DNA of 64,000 nucleotides from Rhodococcus sp. OK519 (lineage in GTDB: Bacteria > Actinomycetota > Actinomycetes > Mycobacteriales > Mycobacteriaceae). The notes under the pieces are model-generated. The model saw only the letters and a list, made by a program, of their open reading frames with translations, made no database searches and was not told the DNA's origin. Within the stretch, counting starts at the first letter, position 1. Each line of letters opens with the position of its first letter. The DNA lies in the NCBI RefSeq assembly GCF_003051005.1, contig NZ_QAOW01000001.1, positions 62,001 to 126,000 of the forward strand. The letters run 5' to 3'. Made by a program: the position numbers and the translations under genes. Shown here piece by piece: positions 25,737-35,327 of the stretch.

Positions 25737-26876
25737 ATGACTTCTGTACAGGGCCATTGTGATTCGGCGTTCGACGGCGTCCGGGACGTGTTCGAGGAGA
25801 GCTTCGACGGCGGGCAGAACCTGGGGGCCGCGGTGGCGGTGTTCGCGGATGGACGGCCGGTCGTGGATCTGTGGGGCGGCGTCGCCGACCGGGGTACCGG
25901 GCGCGCGTGGGCGTGGGACACGCCGTGTGTGGTGTTCTCGTGCACCAAGGCGGTGACGGCGGCGTCGGCGCTGCTGCTCGCCGAACGCGGGTACCTCACC
26001 GTCGACGCCCCGGTGGCCGAGTGGTGGCCGGAGTTCGCGGAGAACGGCAAGGACGACGTCACGCTCGAGCATCTGCTGACACATCAGGCGGGTCTGCCGG
26101 CGTTCGACGGGCCGGTCTCCGTGGCCCAGGCCGCCGATCCGGTCGAGATGGCACGGCGACTCGCCCGGCAGGCGCCGGAGTGGGAACCCGGCACCGCGTT
26201 CGGCTATCACGCGCTCACATTCGGGTGGTTGATCGCCGAGGCGGTGCGCCGACATGCAGGGACGACGGTGGGCCGGTTCGTACGCGAGGAGTTCGGTTCG
26301 GACCTGTGGATCGGGGCACCGCCGGGCACGATCGAGCGGGCGGCACGGATCAGCGTCCCGCGTCGCGGGGAACCGAAATCGGCGCTCACGGACATCGCCA
26401 CCCAGACCCGGATCGGTGCCGCGTATTCGGAACCGGCGTCGCTCATCTTCCGCGCTACCGCCAATCCGGCGGCGTCGTACAACGATCCGGCCCTGCTGGC
26501 GGGCGGTTGGCCGTCGGCGGGCATGGTGACAACGGCCCGTGCCCTCGCCCGCTTCTACCGGGATCTGGTGCACGGGGTGTCGCTGAGTTACGAGACGCTG
26601 TCCGACGCGGTCCGGGTCAGAGTCCGGGGACTGGACCAGGTGCTGCTCACCGACAGCGCATACGGTCTGGGGTTCATGCGTCCCGCACAGAGTTTCGAGC
26701 TACCCGAGGTGGCGTCCGCCGCGTTCGGGCATCCCGGTGCGGGCGGGGCGGTGGGACTGGGCGATCCGGACCACGGCCTGGCGATCGCGTTCGTGCCGAA
26801 CCTCAAACGCGACTACTTCGCCGGGGACCGTCGCGCGCACCGGCTGATCGAGGCCGCGTACGCCTCGGTCATGTGA
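25737..26876 (+). CDS. Serine hydrolase of the class C beta-lactamase/EstB family
   Basis: The 379-residue protein has the SxxK nucleophile motif in VVFSCTKAVTAAS and the tyrosine motif in GYHALTFGWL, followed by a C-terminal HPGAGGAVGLGDPDHG region that replaces the KTG box. This pattern is typical of EstB-like esterases rather than true beta-lactamases. No signal peptide is visible, so it is probably cytoplasmic. The ATG at 25737 has GAGG upstream; a GTG two codons earlier is possible. Confidence 0.82.
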   Translation: MTSVQGHCDSAFDGVRDVFEESFDGGQNLGAAVAVFADGRPVVDLWGGVADRGTGRAWAWDTPCVVFSCTKAVTAASALLLAERGYLTVDAPVAEWWPEFAENGKDDVTLEHLLTHQAGLPAFDGPVSVAQAADPVEMARRLARQAPEWEPGTAFGYHALTFGWLIAEAVRRHAGTTVGRFVREEFGSDLWIGAPPGTIERAARISVPRRGEPKSALTDIATQTRIGAAYSEPASLIFRATANPAASYNDPALLAGGWPSAGMVTTARALARFYRDLVHGVSLSYETLSDAVRVRVRGLDQVLLTDSAYGLGFMRPAQSFELPEVASAAFGHPGAGGAVGLGDPDHGLAIAFVPNLKRDYFAGDRRAHRLIEAAYASVM

Positions 26877-26887
26877 AACATTGTGGT

Positions 26888-27703
26888 TCAGAAGGGGTTC
26901 GCGGTGCGTCCCACCAGATCCGCGACCGACTCGAGCACCAGCGTGGGACGGTACGGGAACGTCTCGACCGTTGCGCGGGTGGAGATGCCGGTGAGCACGA
27001 GGATGGTCTGCAGACCGGCTTCGAGCCCCGACACGACGTCGGTGTCCATCCGGTCGCCGATCATCAACGTGTTCTCCGAGTGCGCGCCGATCGCGCGCAG
27101 CGCCGACCGCATCATCAGCGGGTTCGGCTTACCCACGTAGTAGGGTTCGCGACCGGTCGCGCGGGTGATGAGTGCCGCGACCGAACCCGTTGCGGGAAGC
27201 GAACCGTCGCGAGACGGACCGGTGGCATCCGGGTTGGTGGCGATGAACCGGGCACCGCGCTCGACGAGGCGGATCGCCGTGGTGATCGCCTCGAACGAGT
27301 ACGTGCGGGTCTCGCCGAGCACGACATAGTCGGGATCGTTGTCGGTGAGGACGTAGCCGATCTCGTGCAGCGCCGTCGTGAGGCCGGATTCGCCCACCAC
27401 GTAGGCGCTTCCGCCGGGGCGCTGGTTCTTCAGGAACGTCGCCGTCGCGAGGGCGGATGTCCAGATCGACTTCTCGGGGATGTCGAGGCCACTGCGTAGC
27501 AGGCGTGCCCGCAGATCGCGTGGCGTCCGGATCGAGTTGTTGGTCAGCACGACGAACGGCGTGCCGGCCTCCTGCAGCTCGGCGAGGAACTGGTCGGCGC
27601 CGGGAATGATGTGTTCTTCGTGGACGAGAACTCCGTCCATGTCCATGAGATACGTCCAGCCGGGGTTCCGCTCTTCGGTGCTCACGGGTCCAGTATCCGT
27701 CAT
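26888..27703 (-). CDS. HAD-superfamily (NagD-like) phosphatase
   Basis: The 271-residue protein has the HAD motifs [10 protein letters not shown] (nucleophile and acid aspartates), [11 protein letters not shown] (motif II), [12 protein letters not shown] (motif III lysine) and [15 protein letters not shown] (motif IV). NagD-type enzymes hydrolyse nucleotide or small sugar and glycerol phosphates. The ATG at 27703 overlaps the stop of the upstream esterase gene (ATGA), so the two are coupled. Substrate unknown. Confidence 0.86.
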   Translation of the reverse strand: MTDTGPVSTEERNPGWTYLMDMDGVLVHEEHIIPGADQFLAELQEAGTPFVVLTNNSIRTPRDLRARLLRSGLDIPEKSIWTSALATATFLKNQRPGGSAYVVGESGLTTALHEIGYVLTDNDPDYVVLGETRTYSFEAITTAIRLVERGARFIATNPDATGPSRDGSLPATGSVAALITRATGREPYYVGKPNPLMMRSALRAIGAHSENTLMIGDRMDTDVVSGLEAGLQTILVLTGISTRATVETFPYRPTLVLESVADLVGRTANPF

Positions 27704-28704
27704 GCCCCGATCGCCGGTCCGATCACCGCCCACGAGTCCCGCATCTCGGCCTCGAACACGCCCCACGTGTGGCTGCCGACGTCGCGGTAGACGACGGTCG
27801 CGGGGATCCCGAGTGACCGCAAACGGGCGTCCATCACCGCGGTGCAGCGCATCGTGATCGATTCCAGCAGGCCGCCGACGAGGCCCTGCGGAATCGCGAT
27901 CAGCGGGTCGAGGCGATCGATGGCGCCCGGCATACCGGTCGCGGCGGACAGGAACAACACCTTGCCGCGCAACCGTTCTGCCTGCACCACGGGGTCGTGC
28001 TCGATCCACTGCGGCCCGCCGCCGGGGCCCCACATGTTGTTGACGTTGCCGCCTCCGCGGACCTCGACCATCGAGCGAACCATGGCCTGCCCGTTGAAGT
28101 CGCTGGTCCCCGCGCACCCGCTGTAGGAGCCGATGGCGCGGTAGACGTCGGGCGCCTGGATCCCGAGGTCGAGCACCGGGCCGGCCGCCATGGACACCCC
28201 GCCGAGCGCGTTGACGCCGGTGGTGCCGAACTGACGATCGATCACCGGCGGCAGTTCCCGTGTCAGGAACGTCTCCCACTTGTTGCGGCCCAGGACGGGG
28301 TCGTCGTTGTCCCAGTCGGTGTACATGGAGTACTTGCCGCCCACCGGAAGCACCACGTTGACGTGCTTGTCCGCGAAGAACTGCGTCACGTCGGTGTTGT
28401 TGTACCAGGAGACGCCGTCTTCGCCGCCGGTGATGCCGGTGAGTAGATAGAACGTGGGTGCCGGCCCGCCTCCGACAGGGTGGATCACGTCGCTGGTGAC
28501 CACACGGTCCATCGACGGCGAGTACACCGAGATACGGGTCACGCGGTCACTCACCTGGACCGTCCCGGCCACGTACGCGGCACCCGACGGAGCCGCACGC
28601 GCAGTGAGTGCCCCGCCGAGCAGCGAGACGACGAGCACCCCTACGAGAGTGAGTGAGTGGAGGATCCAGTGCCTGGCACCGGCGGTTGCCCCAGAACTTC
28701 GCAT
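27700..28704 (-). CDS. Exported alpha/beta-fold esterase, mycolyltransferase (Ag85)-like
   Basis: The 334-residue protein starts with a twin-basic or Sec signal (TM-like [18 protein letters not shown], cleavage near ARAAP) and continues with the Ag85-type fold. Visible are [18 protein letters not shown], the nucleophile elbow GGVSMAAG and the catalytic histidine in GSHTWGVF. These match corynebacterial/rhodococcal mycolyltransferase-type esterases that attach mycolates to envelope glycans. The ATG at 28704 has GGAGG 6 bases upstream. A mycolyl role is inferred from family resemblance only. Confidence 0.78.
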   Translation of the reverse strand: MRSSGATAGARHWILHSLTLVGVLVVSLLGGALTARAAPSGAAYVAGTVQVSDRVTRISVYSPSMDRVVTSDVIHPVGGGPAPTFYLLTGITGGEDGVSWYNNTDVTQFFADKHVNVVLPVGGKYSMYTDWDNDDPVLGRNKWETFLTRELPPVIDRQFGTTGVNALGGVSMAAGPVLDLGIQAPDVYRAIGSYSGCAGTSDFNGQAMVRSMVEVRGGGNVNNMWGPGGGPQWIEHDPVVQAERLRGKVLFLSAATGMPGAIDRLDPLIAIPQGLVGGLLESITMRCTAVMDARLRSLGIPATVVYRDVGSHTWGVFEAEMRDSWAVIGPAIGA

Positions 28705-28854
28705 CGCGCACCTCCGGCCGAATCGGCCTGAATTGCTTTCTGGCTGAGTGCAGCTCGGCTCAGCATATCCGCGCGACAGACGCCGAGGGACGGGATCGAA
28801 GCCCGTCGGGACCCGCATATCGACAATCCGGCCCGTTGCGTCTTGGATGTCTGT

Positions 28855-29574
28855 ATGGACGGCAACCGAATACCCGATCCGGTCCGCGCGACGGCCGGAT
28901 TCGTCGCGCTGCTCGGTGACGGCGCGAGACTCGCGGCGGGCACGGCACTGGACGTCGCGTCCCGGTTGCCCGGTGTCGGCACCGGTCTCACCGTGCTCGA
29001 GTCCCGGGGCGCCGAGGCGCTGCGGACGGCGGACGCGCTCACCGACCGCGTGCTGCGGGCCGTCGTTCGCCGCATTGTCGCGGCGGCGCTCGCGGAAGTG
29101 GACATCACCGCGGTAGTGCGCGATCACGTCGACCTCGACTCCATCGCCGAGGGCATCGATATCGAGCGGATCATCGACCGCGTCGACGTCGACGCGATCG
29201 CGGCGCGGGTGGACATCGCCCCCATCTTGGGCCGGGTGGACGTCGACGATGTCGCGGCGCGGGTGGACATCGAACGAATCATCGACCGGGTGGACGTGAA
29301 CGCGATCGCCGCGAAGGTCGATGTGGACAAGATTGCGGCGGAGGTCGATGTGGACGCGGTGATCGGACGCGTCGATCTGGTCGGGCTGTCCAACGAGGTC
29401 ATCGAGGGTGTCGATCTACCTCGGATCATCCGCGAATCGACGAGCTCGATGTCCACCGAGGCGGTGCGCGGTGCCCGGTCGCAGGGCATGGCGGCCGACG
29501 ACGCCGTCGCCGGTTTCGTCGGTCGTCTGTTCAGTCGCGAAGGTCGCGAAGGTCGCGAAGGTAGTGAGGCATGA
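28855..29574 (+). CDS. Nonapeptide-repeat protein of unknown function
   Basis: The 239-residue protein has a short helical N-terminus and then about nine consecutive 9-residue repeats (roughly residues 80-180) of the form V-D-[VIL]-x-x-[IV]-[AI]-x-[RKE]: for example VDVDAIAAR, VDIERIIDR, VDVNAIAAK, VDVDKIAAE. Such periodicity suggests a solenoid or coiled surface. The C-terminus carries three REG units encoded by a 9-base tandem repeat. The start at 28855 (ATG) is preferred over TTG 28843. Its TGA overlaps the next gene (ATGA), an RDD membrane protein. Confidence 0.75.
   Translation: MDGNRIPDPVRATAGFVALLGDGARLAAGTALDVASRLPGVGTGLTVLESRGAEALRTADALTDRVLRAVVRRIVAAALAEVDITAVVRDHVDLDSIAEGIDIERIIDRVDVDAIAARVDIAPILGRVDVDDVAARVDIERIIDRVDVNAIAAKVDVDKIAAEVDVDAVIGRVDLVGLSNEVIEGVDLPRIIRESTSSMSTEAVRGARSQGMAADDAVAGFVGRLFSREGREGREGSEA
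29534..29560 (+). repeat. Three tandem copies of a 9-base unit at the 3' end of the nonapeptide-repeat gene
   Basis: The unit TCGCGAAGG is repeated three times without error and encodes the REG-REG-REG tail. It is in frame, so copy-number change would only lengthen or shorten the tail. Confidence 0.8.
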
Positions 29575-30044
29575 TCGACGTTCGGCGCCCGGACCCTGAG
29601 CATCGCCCGGCAGGCATCGTCACGCGCGGTCTGGCCGCGCTCATCGACATCGGTGTCGTGCTGTTCCTGATGGGTGTGATCTACATGGGTCTCACGTTCA
29701 CCCGATTGTTGTTCTCGCCGCAAGCGTTTCAGTTCCCACAGGCACAGATCCTGCTGTCGGCGACGACGTTCGTGGTGCTGTCCGTCCTGTATCTCACGGT
29801 GTGCTGGTCCACCAGCGGCCGCACCGTCGGGGCGATCGCGATGGGTCTGCGACTCGTCAGCCGCAACGGCCGTCTCGTCCGGTTCCCGCGCTGTGCGGCC
29901 CGCGCCGTGCTGTGCGTGCTGTTCGGTTTCGGGCTGTTCTGGGCAGCCGTGGATCCGCGGCGGCGCTCGCTGCAGGACATCCTGCTGCGCACGTCGGTGG
30001 TCTACGACTGGCGACCGGATCCGCACCTCGTCGAGCATCACTGA
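29571..30044 (+). CDS. RDD-family membrane protein
   Basis: The 157-residue protein contains the RDD arrangement: an early TRGLAALIDIGVVLF helix with arginine and two aspartate-type positions, two further helices and the typical SGRTVGAIAMGLRLVSRNG and DPRRRSLQDILLRTSVVYD. It is coupled to the nonapeptide-repeat gene by an ATGA overlap. RDD proteins are membrane proteins of varied or unknown transport-related function. Confidence 0.85.
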   Translation: MIDVRRPDPEHRPAGIVTRGLAALIDIGVVLFLMGVIYMGLTFTRLLFSPQAFQFPQAQILLSATTFVVLSVLYLTVCWSTSGRTVGAIAMGLRLVSRNGRLVRFPRCAARAVLCVLFGFGLFWAAVDPRRRSLQDILLRTSVVYDWRPDPHLVEHH

Positions 30045-30142
30045 GACACCATGGGATACCACTGAGACCGGGGACTGCACCGGGAGAGTGATGCGGGGCA
30101 TACTCGAAGCCACAGCGAATCAGGTAGACGATCGGAGAACCG

Positions 30143-31156
30143 GTGGTACAGGGATTGAAGTTGGGTTTGAAGGCGTCCGCGGAGCAGTTCGGCCCGCGTG
30201 ACCTCGTCGAACTGGGTGTGATGGCCGAGGAACACGGCCTCGACAGTGTCACCGTCAGCGACCACTTCCAGCCCTGGCGGCACAACGGCGGTCATGCTCC
30301 GTTCTCGATCGCGTGGATGACGGCGGTCGGCGAGCGCACCCAGCGCCTCCAGCTGGGCACGTCGGTGATGACCCCGACGTTCCGCTACAACCCGGCAGTG
30401 GTCGCGCAGGCGTTCGCGACGATGGGTTGCCTGTACCCGGGACGCGTCATGCTCGGTGTCGGCACCGGTGAGGCGCTCAACGAGATCGCGACCGGGTTCA
30501 AGGGCGAATGGCCCGAGTTCAAGGAGCGTTTCGCCCGCCTGCGCGAGTCGGTGCAGCTGATGCGTGACCTGTGGACCGGTGACCGCGTCGACTTCGAGGG
30601 CGAGTACTACAGCACCAAGGGCGCGTCGATCTACGACGTTCCCGAGGGCGGCATCCCGGTCTACATCGCGGCCGGCGGACCGGTCGTCGCGCGTTACGCG
30701 GGCCGCGCGGGTGAGGGCTTCATCTGCACGTCGGGCAAGGGCATGGACCTGTACACCGAGAAGCTGATCCCTGCGGTCAAGGAGGGCGCCGAGAAGGCGG
30801 CACGCAACTTCGCGGACATCGACCGGATGATCGAGATCAAGATCTCGTACGACACCGACGCCGACGCCGCGCTCGAGAACACCCGGTTCTGGGCGCCGCT
30901 GTCGCTGACGGCGGAGCAGAAGCACAGCATCGACGACCCGATCGAGATGGAGGCCGCGGCGGACGCACTGCCGATCGAGCAGGTTGCCAAGCGCTGGATC
31001 GTGTCGTCGGATCCCGACGAGGCCGTCGCGATGATCAAGCCGTACCTCGACGCGGGCCTCAACCACCTCGTCTTCCACGCGCCCGGTCACGATCAGAAGC
31101 GGTTCCTCGACCTGTTCGAGCGCGACCTCGCGCCGCGTCTGCGCGCGCTGGCCTGA
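30143..31156 (+). CDS. fgd1: F420-dependent glucose-6-phosphate dehydrogenase
   Basis: The 337-residue luciferase-like protein has the active-site residues of Fgd1 in [11 protein letters not shown] (catalytic His region) and [10 protein letters not shown] (Glu), plus RLGTSVMT-type (here [14 protein letters not shown]) F420 pocket residues. It oxidises glucose-6-phosphate and reduces coenzyme F420, the main F420H2 source in this group. The length equals M. tuberculosis Fgd1. Start GTG 30143. It opens the conserved fgd-pta-ackA segment. Confidence 0.95.
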   Translation: MVQGLKLGLKASAEQFGPRDLVELGVMAEEHGLDSVTVSDHFQPWRHNGGHAPFSIAWMTAVGERTQRLQLGTSVMTPTFRYNPAVVAQAFATMGCLYPGRVMLGVGTGEALNEIATGFKGEWPEFKERFARLRESVQLMRDLWTGDRVDFEGEYYSTKGASIYDVPEGGIPVYIAAGGPVVARYAGRAGEGFICTSGKGMDLYTEKLIPAVKEGAEKAARNFADIDRMIEIKISYDTDADAALENTRFWAPLSLTAEQKHSIDDPIEMEAAADALPIEQVAKRWIVSSDPDEAVAMIKPYLDAGLNHLVFHAPGHDQKRFLDLFERDLAPRLRALA

Positions 31157-31194
31157 CGCCGGTTCGCCCGGAACCGGCCTCTAGGCTCGTTCCC

Positions 31195-31797
31195 ATGGAA
31201 GCGAGTGAAGAAGTCCGGGCGGCGGCACACCGAATCGGCGAGGTCTTCGGTGTGTCGCCGCAGGTGTTGCGGTTCCGGGCGCCGGTAGATCCGGACGGCG
31301 ACGGTGAGGATCCGGACGAGGTGTCGATCGCGGTCGGCGACGGATGCCCCGGGCCGGGCTACGCGTCCTACGCGACCCTGGACATGTCTCGCTTCCCGAC
31401 GAATGTCACCACCGATGACGGCCGGCCGATTCGCACCGAGCTGATCACCGTCGGCCGCAGCGGCTATCGGCTTCTGTCCGACATCCTGGCCCAGTGCGCG
31501 TTCCAGGTCGCGTCCGGCTCGCTGCACGTCACCCCGAACATCATCGTCCCCAACGCCGTTCACGCCGCCGATCCGGACCGATCCACCCGGCACGTGCTGC
31601 TGGTCGTCCCGTTCGTCTGGGCCGCGCTCGAGATCCTCGTCGAACGCGACGACGACGTGACCACCTGGCTGCAGGCGGTGCCGATCACCGACTCCGAATT
31701 GCGGTTCGCTTCCGAGTTCGGCACCGACGAACTGTTCAGGCGCCTCGAATCGGCGGGCGCCGACGTCTCCGACATCGATCGCGCCTCGGTGGTCTGA
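31195..31797 (+). CDS. SUFU-domain (suppressor of fused) protein
   Basis: The 200-residue protein matches bacterial SUFU-domain proteins: RTELITVGRSGYRLLSDIL, HVLLVVPFVWAALEIL and TWLQAVPITDSELRFASEFG are typical conserved blocks. Bacterial SUFU proteins are often immunity proteins or scaffold proteins, but no toxin gene is beside it. It lies between fgd1 and pta, where M. tuberculosis has no gene. Function unknown. Confidence 0.72.
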   Translation: MEASEEVRAAAHRIGEVFGVSPQVLRFRAPVDPDGDGEDPDEVSIAVGDGCPGPGYASYATLDMSRFPTNVTTDDGRPIRTELITVGRSGYRLLSDILAQCAFQVASGSLHVTPNIIVPNAVHAADPDRSTRHVLLVVPFVWAALEILVERDDDVTTWLQAVPITDSELRFASEFGTDELFRRLESAGADVSDIDRASVV

Positions 31798-31924
31798 TCC
31801 CCGGTGTCGGCGGGCCAGGGGGCCATCCGGCGGATCGTCCACGGCCCCAGCTCGGTGGATGCGAAGGCGGTGGCCGGACCCCGTAGGACGCCGATTGTGC
31901 GCGATCGTCACTAGGCTGTGGCTC

Positions 31925-34006
31925 ATGGCTGTTCCGGGCACCGTGTCGAGCGTCTACATCGCCTCACCAGAGGGCGACACGGGTAAATCGACAGTGGCGC
32001 TGGGTGTGCTGCAGATGCTGTGCGCCTCTACCGCGCGGGTGGGCGTGTTCCGTCCCATCGCTCGCGCAACCGACGAGACCGACCACATCCTCGAGCTCCT
32101 GATCGACCACACGACGGCGGACCTCACCTACGAGCAGTGCCTCGGCGTGACGTACGAGCAGGTGCATACCGACCCGGACGGCGCGCTGAGCGACATCGTC
32201 TCCCGCTACCACGAGGTGGCGGCGGAATGCGATGCCGTCGTGATCGTCGGCAGCGACTACACCGACGTCGCGAGTCCCAGCGAACTCGGCTACAACGCCC
32301 GCATCGCGGCCAACCTCGAGGCTCCCGTGCTGCTGACGCTGCGGGGCCAGCACCGCAGCCCCGACGAGGTGCGGCAGTTGGCGCAGATGTGTGCGGTGGA
32401 ACTGGCGTCGCAGCACGCGTACCTGGTGGCGGTCATAGCGAATCGGTGCGCGCCGGAGATGCTCGACGAGTACGCGTCGTCCCTCGACGGGTTGGGCGTG
32501 CCCGCGTGGAGCCTGCCGGAGATCCCGCTCCTGGTGGCGCCGACCATGGCGGAACTGCTGGTCGCGGTGGACGGCGAGTTGTACAGCGGTGACACGGCCC
32601 TGCTGCAGCGCGAGGCGCTGAAGGTGATGGTGGGCGGCATGACCGCCGAGCACATCCTCGAGCGTCTCGCCGAGGGCACCGTCGTGATCGTGCCCGGCGA
32701 CCGCTCCGACGTCCTGCTCGCTATGGTGAGCGCGCATGAGGCGCAGGGATTCCCGTCGCTGGCGGGCATCATCATGAACGGCGGCATCGCGCCGCATCCC
32801 GCGATCGCGAAGCTCATGGCCGGGCTCAATCCGCGGCTGCCGATTCTCACCACCGAGATGGGCACCTTCGACACCGCGCACACCGCCGCACAGACCCGCG
32901 GCCGTGTCGCGGTGGGTTCGCTGCGCAAGGTCGACACCGCGCTGAGTCTGATGGAGCGGCGGGTGGACGCCCCGACGCTGATCGAGCGCCTGCGCCTGCA
33001 GATCCCGTCGGTCACGACGCCGCAGATGTTCGAATACCAGTTGATCGACCGCGCGCGCTCGGACCGCAGGCACATCGTGCTGCCCGAGGGGGAGGACGAT
33101 CGCATCCTGCGGGCGGCCGGGCGCCTGCTGCGCCGCCGGGTGGTGGACCTGACGATCCTCGGCGACGAGGCGAAGGTCCGCGGACGCGCCGCCGAACTGG
33201 GTGTGGACCTCTCGACGGCCGTCGTGCTCGACCCGCGCCGCTCCGACTACGTGACGGAGTTCGCCACCGAATACGCCACGCTGCGCGCTCACAAGGGCAT
33301 GACCGTGGAGCGGGCGCGCGAGATCATGACCGACATCTCGTACTTCGGAACCATGATGGTGCACAGAGGGATTGCGGATGGCATGGTGTCGGGCGCCGCG
33401 CACACCACGGCGCACACCATCCGCCCGTCCCTGGAGATCATCAAGACCCGCCCGGGGGTGTCGACGGTGTCGAGCATCTTCCTGATGTGTCTGTCGGATC
33501 GGGTGCTCGCGTACGGCGACTGCGCCGTGGTGCCCGACCCGACCGCCGAGCAACTCGCGGACATCGCGATCTCGTCGGCGGAGACGGCGTCCCGATTCGG
33601 GGTCGAGCCTCGTGTCGCGATGCTGTCCTACTCGACGGGTGATTCCGGGTCGGGTGCCGACGTCGACAAGGTGCGTACCGCGACCACGCTGGTGCGCGCG
33701 CGACGCCCGGATCTGTTGGTGGAGGGTCCGATCCAGTACGACGCGGCGGTGGAACCGTCGGTGGCCGACGCGAAGCTGCCCGGTTCGGAGGTGGCGGGCC
33801 GGGCCACGGTGTTCGTGTTCCCGGACCTCAACACCGGCAACAACACCTACAAGGCCGTTCAGCGCAGTGCCGGCGCGGTGGCGGTCGGGCCGGTGCTGCA
33901 GGGCCTGAACAAGCCGGTGAACGACCTGTCACGTGGTGCGCTGGTCCAGGACATCGTCAACACCGTCGCGATCACCGCCATCCAGGCGCAGGAGGATCAT
34001 TCGTGA
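31925..34006 (+). CDS. pta: Phosphate acetyltransferase (long form)
   Basis: The 693-residue protein has three parts: a P-loop-like N-terminal domain ([15 protein letters not shown]), a DRTGG domain in the middle and the C-terminal phosphotransacetylase domain ([55 protein letters not shown]). It interconverts acetyl-CoA and acetyl phosphate. The ATG at 31925 begins MAVPGTV. The ackA GTG overlaps its stop. Confidence 0.95.
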   Translation: MAVPGTVSSVYIASPEGDTGKSTVALGVLQMLCASTARVGVFRPIARATDETDHILELLIDHTTADLTYEQCLGVTYEQVHTDPDGALSDIVSRYHEVAAECDAVVIVGSDYTDVASPSELGYNARIAANLEAPVLLTLRGQHRSPDEVRQLAQMCAVELASQHAYLVAVIANRCAPEMLDEYASSLDGLGVPAWSLPEIPLLVAPTMAELLVAVDGELYSGDTALLQREALKVMVGGMTAEHILERLAEGTVVIVPGDRSDVLLAMVSAHEAQGFPSLAGIIMNGGIAPHPAIAKLMAGLNPRLPILTTEMGTFDTAHTAAQTRGRVAVGSLRKVDTALSLMERRVDAPTLIERLRLQIPSVTTPQMFEYQLIDRARSDRRHIVLPEGEDDRILRAAGRLLRRRVVDLTILGDEAKVRGRAAELGVDLSTAVVLDPRRSDYVTEFATEYATLRAHKGMTVERAREIMTDISYFGTMMVHRGIADGMVSGAAHTTAHTIRPSLEIIKTRPGVSTVSSIFLMCLSDRVLAYGDCAVVPDPTAEQLADIAISSAETASRFGVEPRVAMLSYSTGDSGSGADVDKVRTATTLVRARRPDLLVEGPIQYDAAVEPSVADAKLPGSEVAGRATVFVFPDLNTGNNTYKAVQRSAGAVAVGPVLQGLNKPVNDLSRGALVQDIVNTVAITAIQAQEDHS

Positions 34007-35193
34007 CCGAACCCGTTGTGCTGGTCATCAACTCCGGGTCGTCGTCGATCAAGTTCCAGCTGGTGCATCCCGTCTCGGGCGAGTCGATGGGGACCGGGCT
34101 GGTGGAACGCATCGGCGAGCCGACGGGCCGCATCGTGTACCGCTACCCGGGGGGGGAGGTCGACCGTCAGCTGCCCATCGCCGACCACACCGCCGGCCTG
34201 CAGGCCGCGGAGGACGTGATCGCCGAGACCGGCCCGGCGTTGCGCGAGCGCGGCATCGTCGCGGTGGGGCACCGCGTGGTGCACGGCGGCGCCGTGTTCC
34301 ACGAACCGACCGTGGTCGACGACGCCGTCCTGAAGGAACTGCGCCGGCTCTCGACCCTGGCGCCGCTGCACAATCCGCCCAACGTCGTCGGTATCGAGGT
34401 CGCGATGGCGCAGCTGCCCGACGTCCCGCACGTCGCGGTGTTCGACACGGCCTTCTTCCACACCCTGCCCGAGGCCGCCGCGACCTACGCGATCGATGCC
34501 GAGGTGGCCCGCGCGAACCGGGTGCGCCGCTACGGTTTCCACGGGACCTCACACGAGTACGTGAGCGGTCGGACAGCCGCCTTCCTCGGGCGCGACACCG
34601 CGGACCTGAACCAGATCGTGCTGCACCTGGGCAACGGGGCGTCGGCGTCGGCGATCCGCGGCGGCCGCGCGGTCGACACGTCGATGGGTATGACGCCGCT
34701 CGAGGGGCTGGTGATGGGGACCCGCAGCGGCGACCTCGACCCCGGGATCATCCTGTACCTCAACCGGAACGCGGGACTGGACGTCGACCAGATCGACGAC
34801 CTCCTCAACCGGCACTCCGGGCTCAAGGGGCTGTGCGGCGAGAACGACTTCCGCTCGGTCCTCGGACTCGTCGCCGACGGCAACCCGGACGCGAAGCTCG
34901 CATACGACGTCTACGTGCACCGGTTGCGGCGCTACATCGGCGCGTACCTCGTCGAACTCGGCGGCGTGGACGTCATCACGTTCACCGGCGGGGTCGGGGA
35001 GAACAACGTGGACGTCCGCCGCGATGCCCTTGCGGGACTGGGGCGTCTCGGTATCGTGGTCGACGAGAGACTCAACCAGTCGCCCGATCGGGGCGAGCGA
35101 CGCATCAGCGCAGACGATTCCGCGGTCGAGGTGCTCGTGGTCCCCACCAACGAGGAACTCGCGATCGCACGCAAGGCGGTGGCGCTGGCCTGA
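34003..35193 (+). CDS. ackA: Acetate kinase
   Basis: The 396-residue protein has the ASKHA phosphate motif [57 protein letters not shown] and the C-terminal FTGGVGENN adenosine motif. It makes ATP and acetate from acetyl phosphate with Pta. GTG 34003 overlaps the pta stop (GTGA), which supports coupled synthesis. Confidence 0.96.
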   Translation: MTEPVVLVINSGSSSIKFQLVHPVSGESMGTGLVERIGEPTGRIVYRYPGGEVDRQLPIADHTAGLQAAEDVIAETGPALRERGIVAVGHRVVHGGAVFHEPTVVDDAVLKELRRLSTLAPLHNPPNVVGIEVAMAQLPDVPHVAVFDTAFFHTLPEAAATYAIDAEVARANRVRRYGFHGTSHEYVSGRTAAFLGRDTADLNQIVLHLGNGASASAIRGGRAVDTSMGMTPLEGLVMGTRSGDLDPGIILYLNRNAGLDVDQIDDLLNRHSGLKGLCGENDFRSVLGLVADGNPDAKLAYDVYVHRLRRYIGAYLVELGGVDVITFTGGVGENNVDVRRDALAGLGRLGIVVDERLNQSPDRGERRISADDSAVEVLVVPTNEELAIARKAVALA

Positions 35194-35227
35194 GGGTCGG
35201 CCGCGCGGGTGGCAAGCACATCGCGGC

Positions 35228-35242
35228 CCGGGACTGTCCCGG
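35228..35242. terminator. Short GC hairpin after ackA
   Basis: CCGGGA-CTG-TCCCGG forms a 6-base stem with a 3-base loop 35 bases after the ackA stop and 85 bases before ctaD. It may end the fgd-pta-ackA transcript; an operator for ctaD is the alternative. Confidence 0.4.
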
Positions 35243-35327
35243 ATCGGGAGAATTGGTGTCCGTCGGCGGGAACTGTCGGGACCTTAGGCCCTCGCGACGG
35301 AACCCTCGGACGTCCGACCATGTCGGT

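Noticed and set aside
25737-26876. Beta-lactamase resistance gene
   Set aside because: The SxxK and Tyr motifs are present, but there is no signal peptide and the KTG box is replaced, which fits an EstB-like esterase.
33933-35327. Open frame upstream of ctaD that would give a 1054-residue protein
   Set aside because: The extra part is a low-complexity shadow of pta and ackA; CtaD length and the position of its first helix support 35328.
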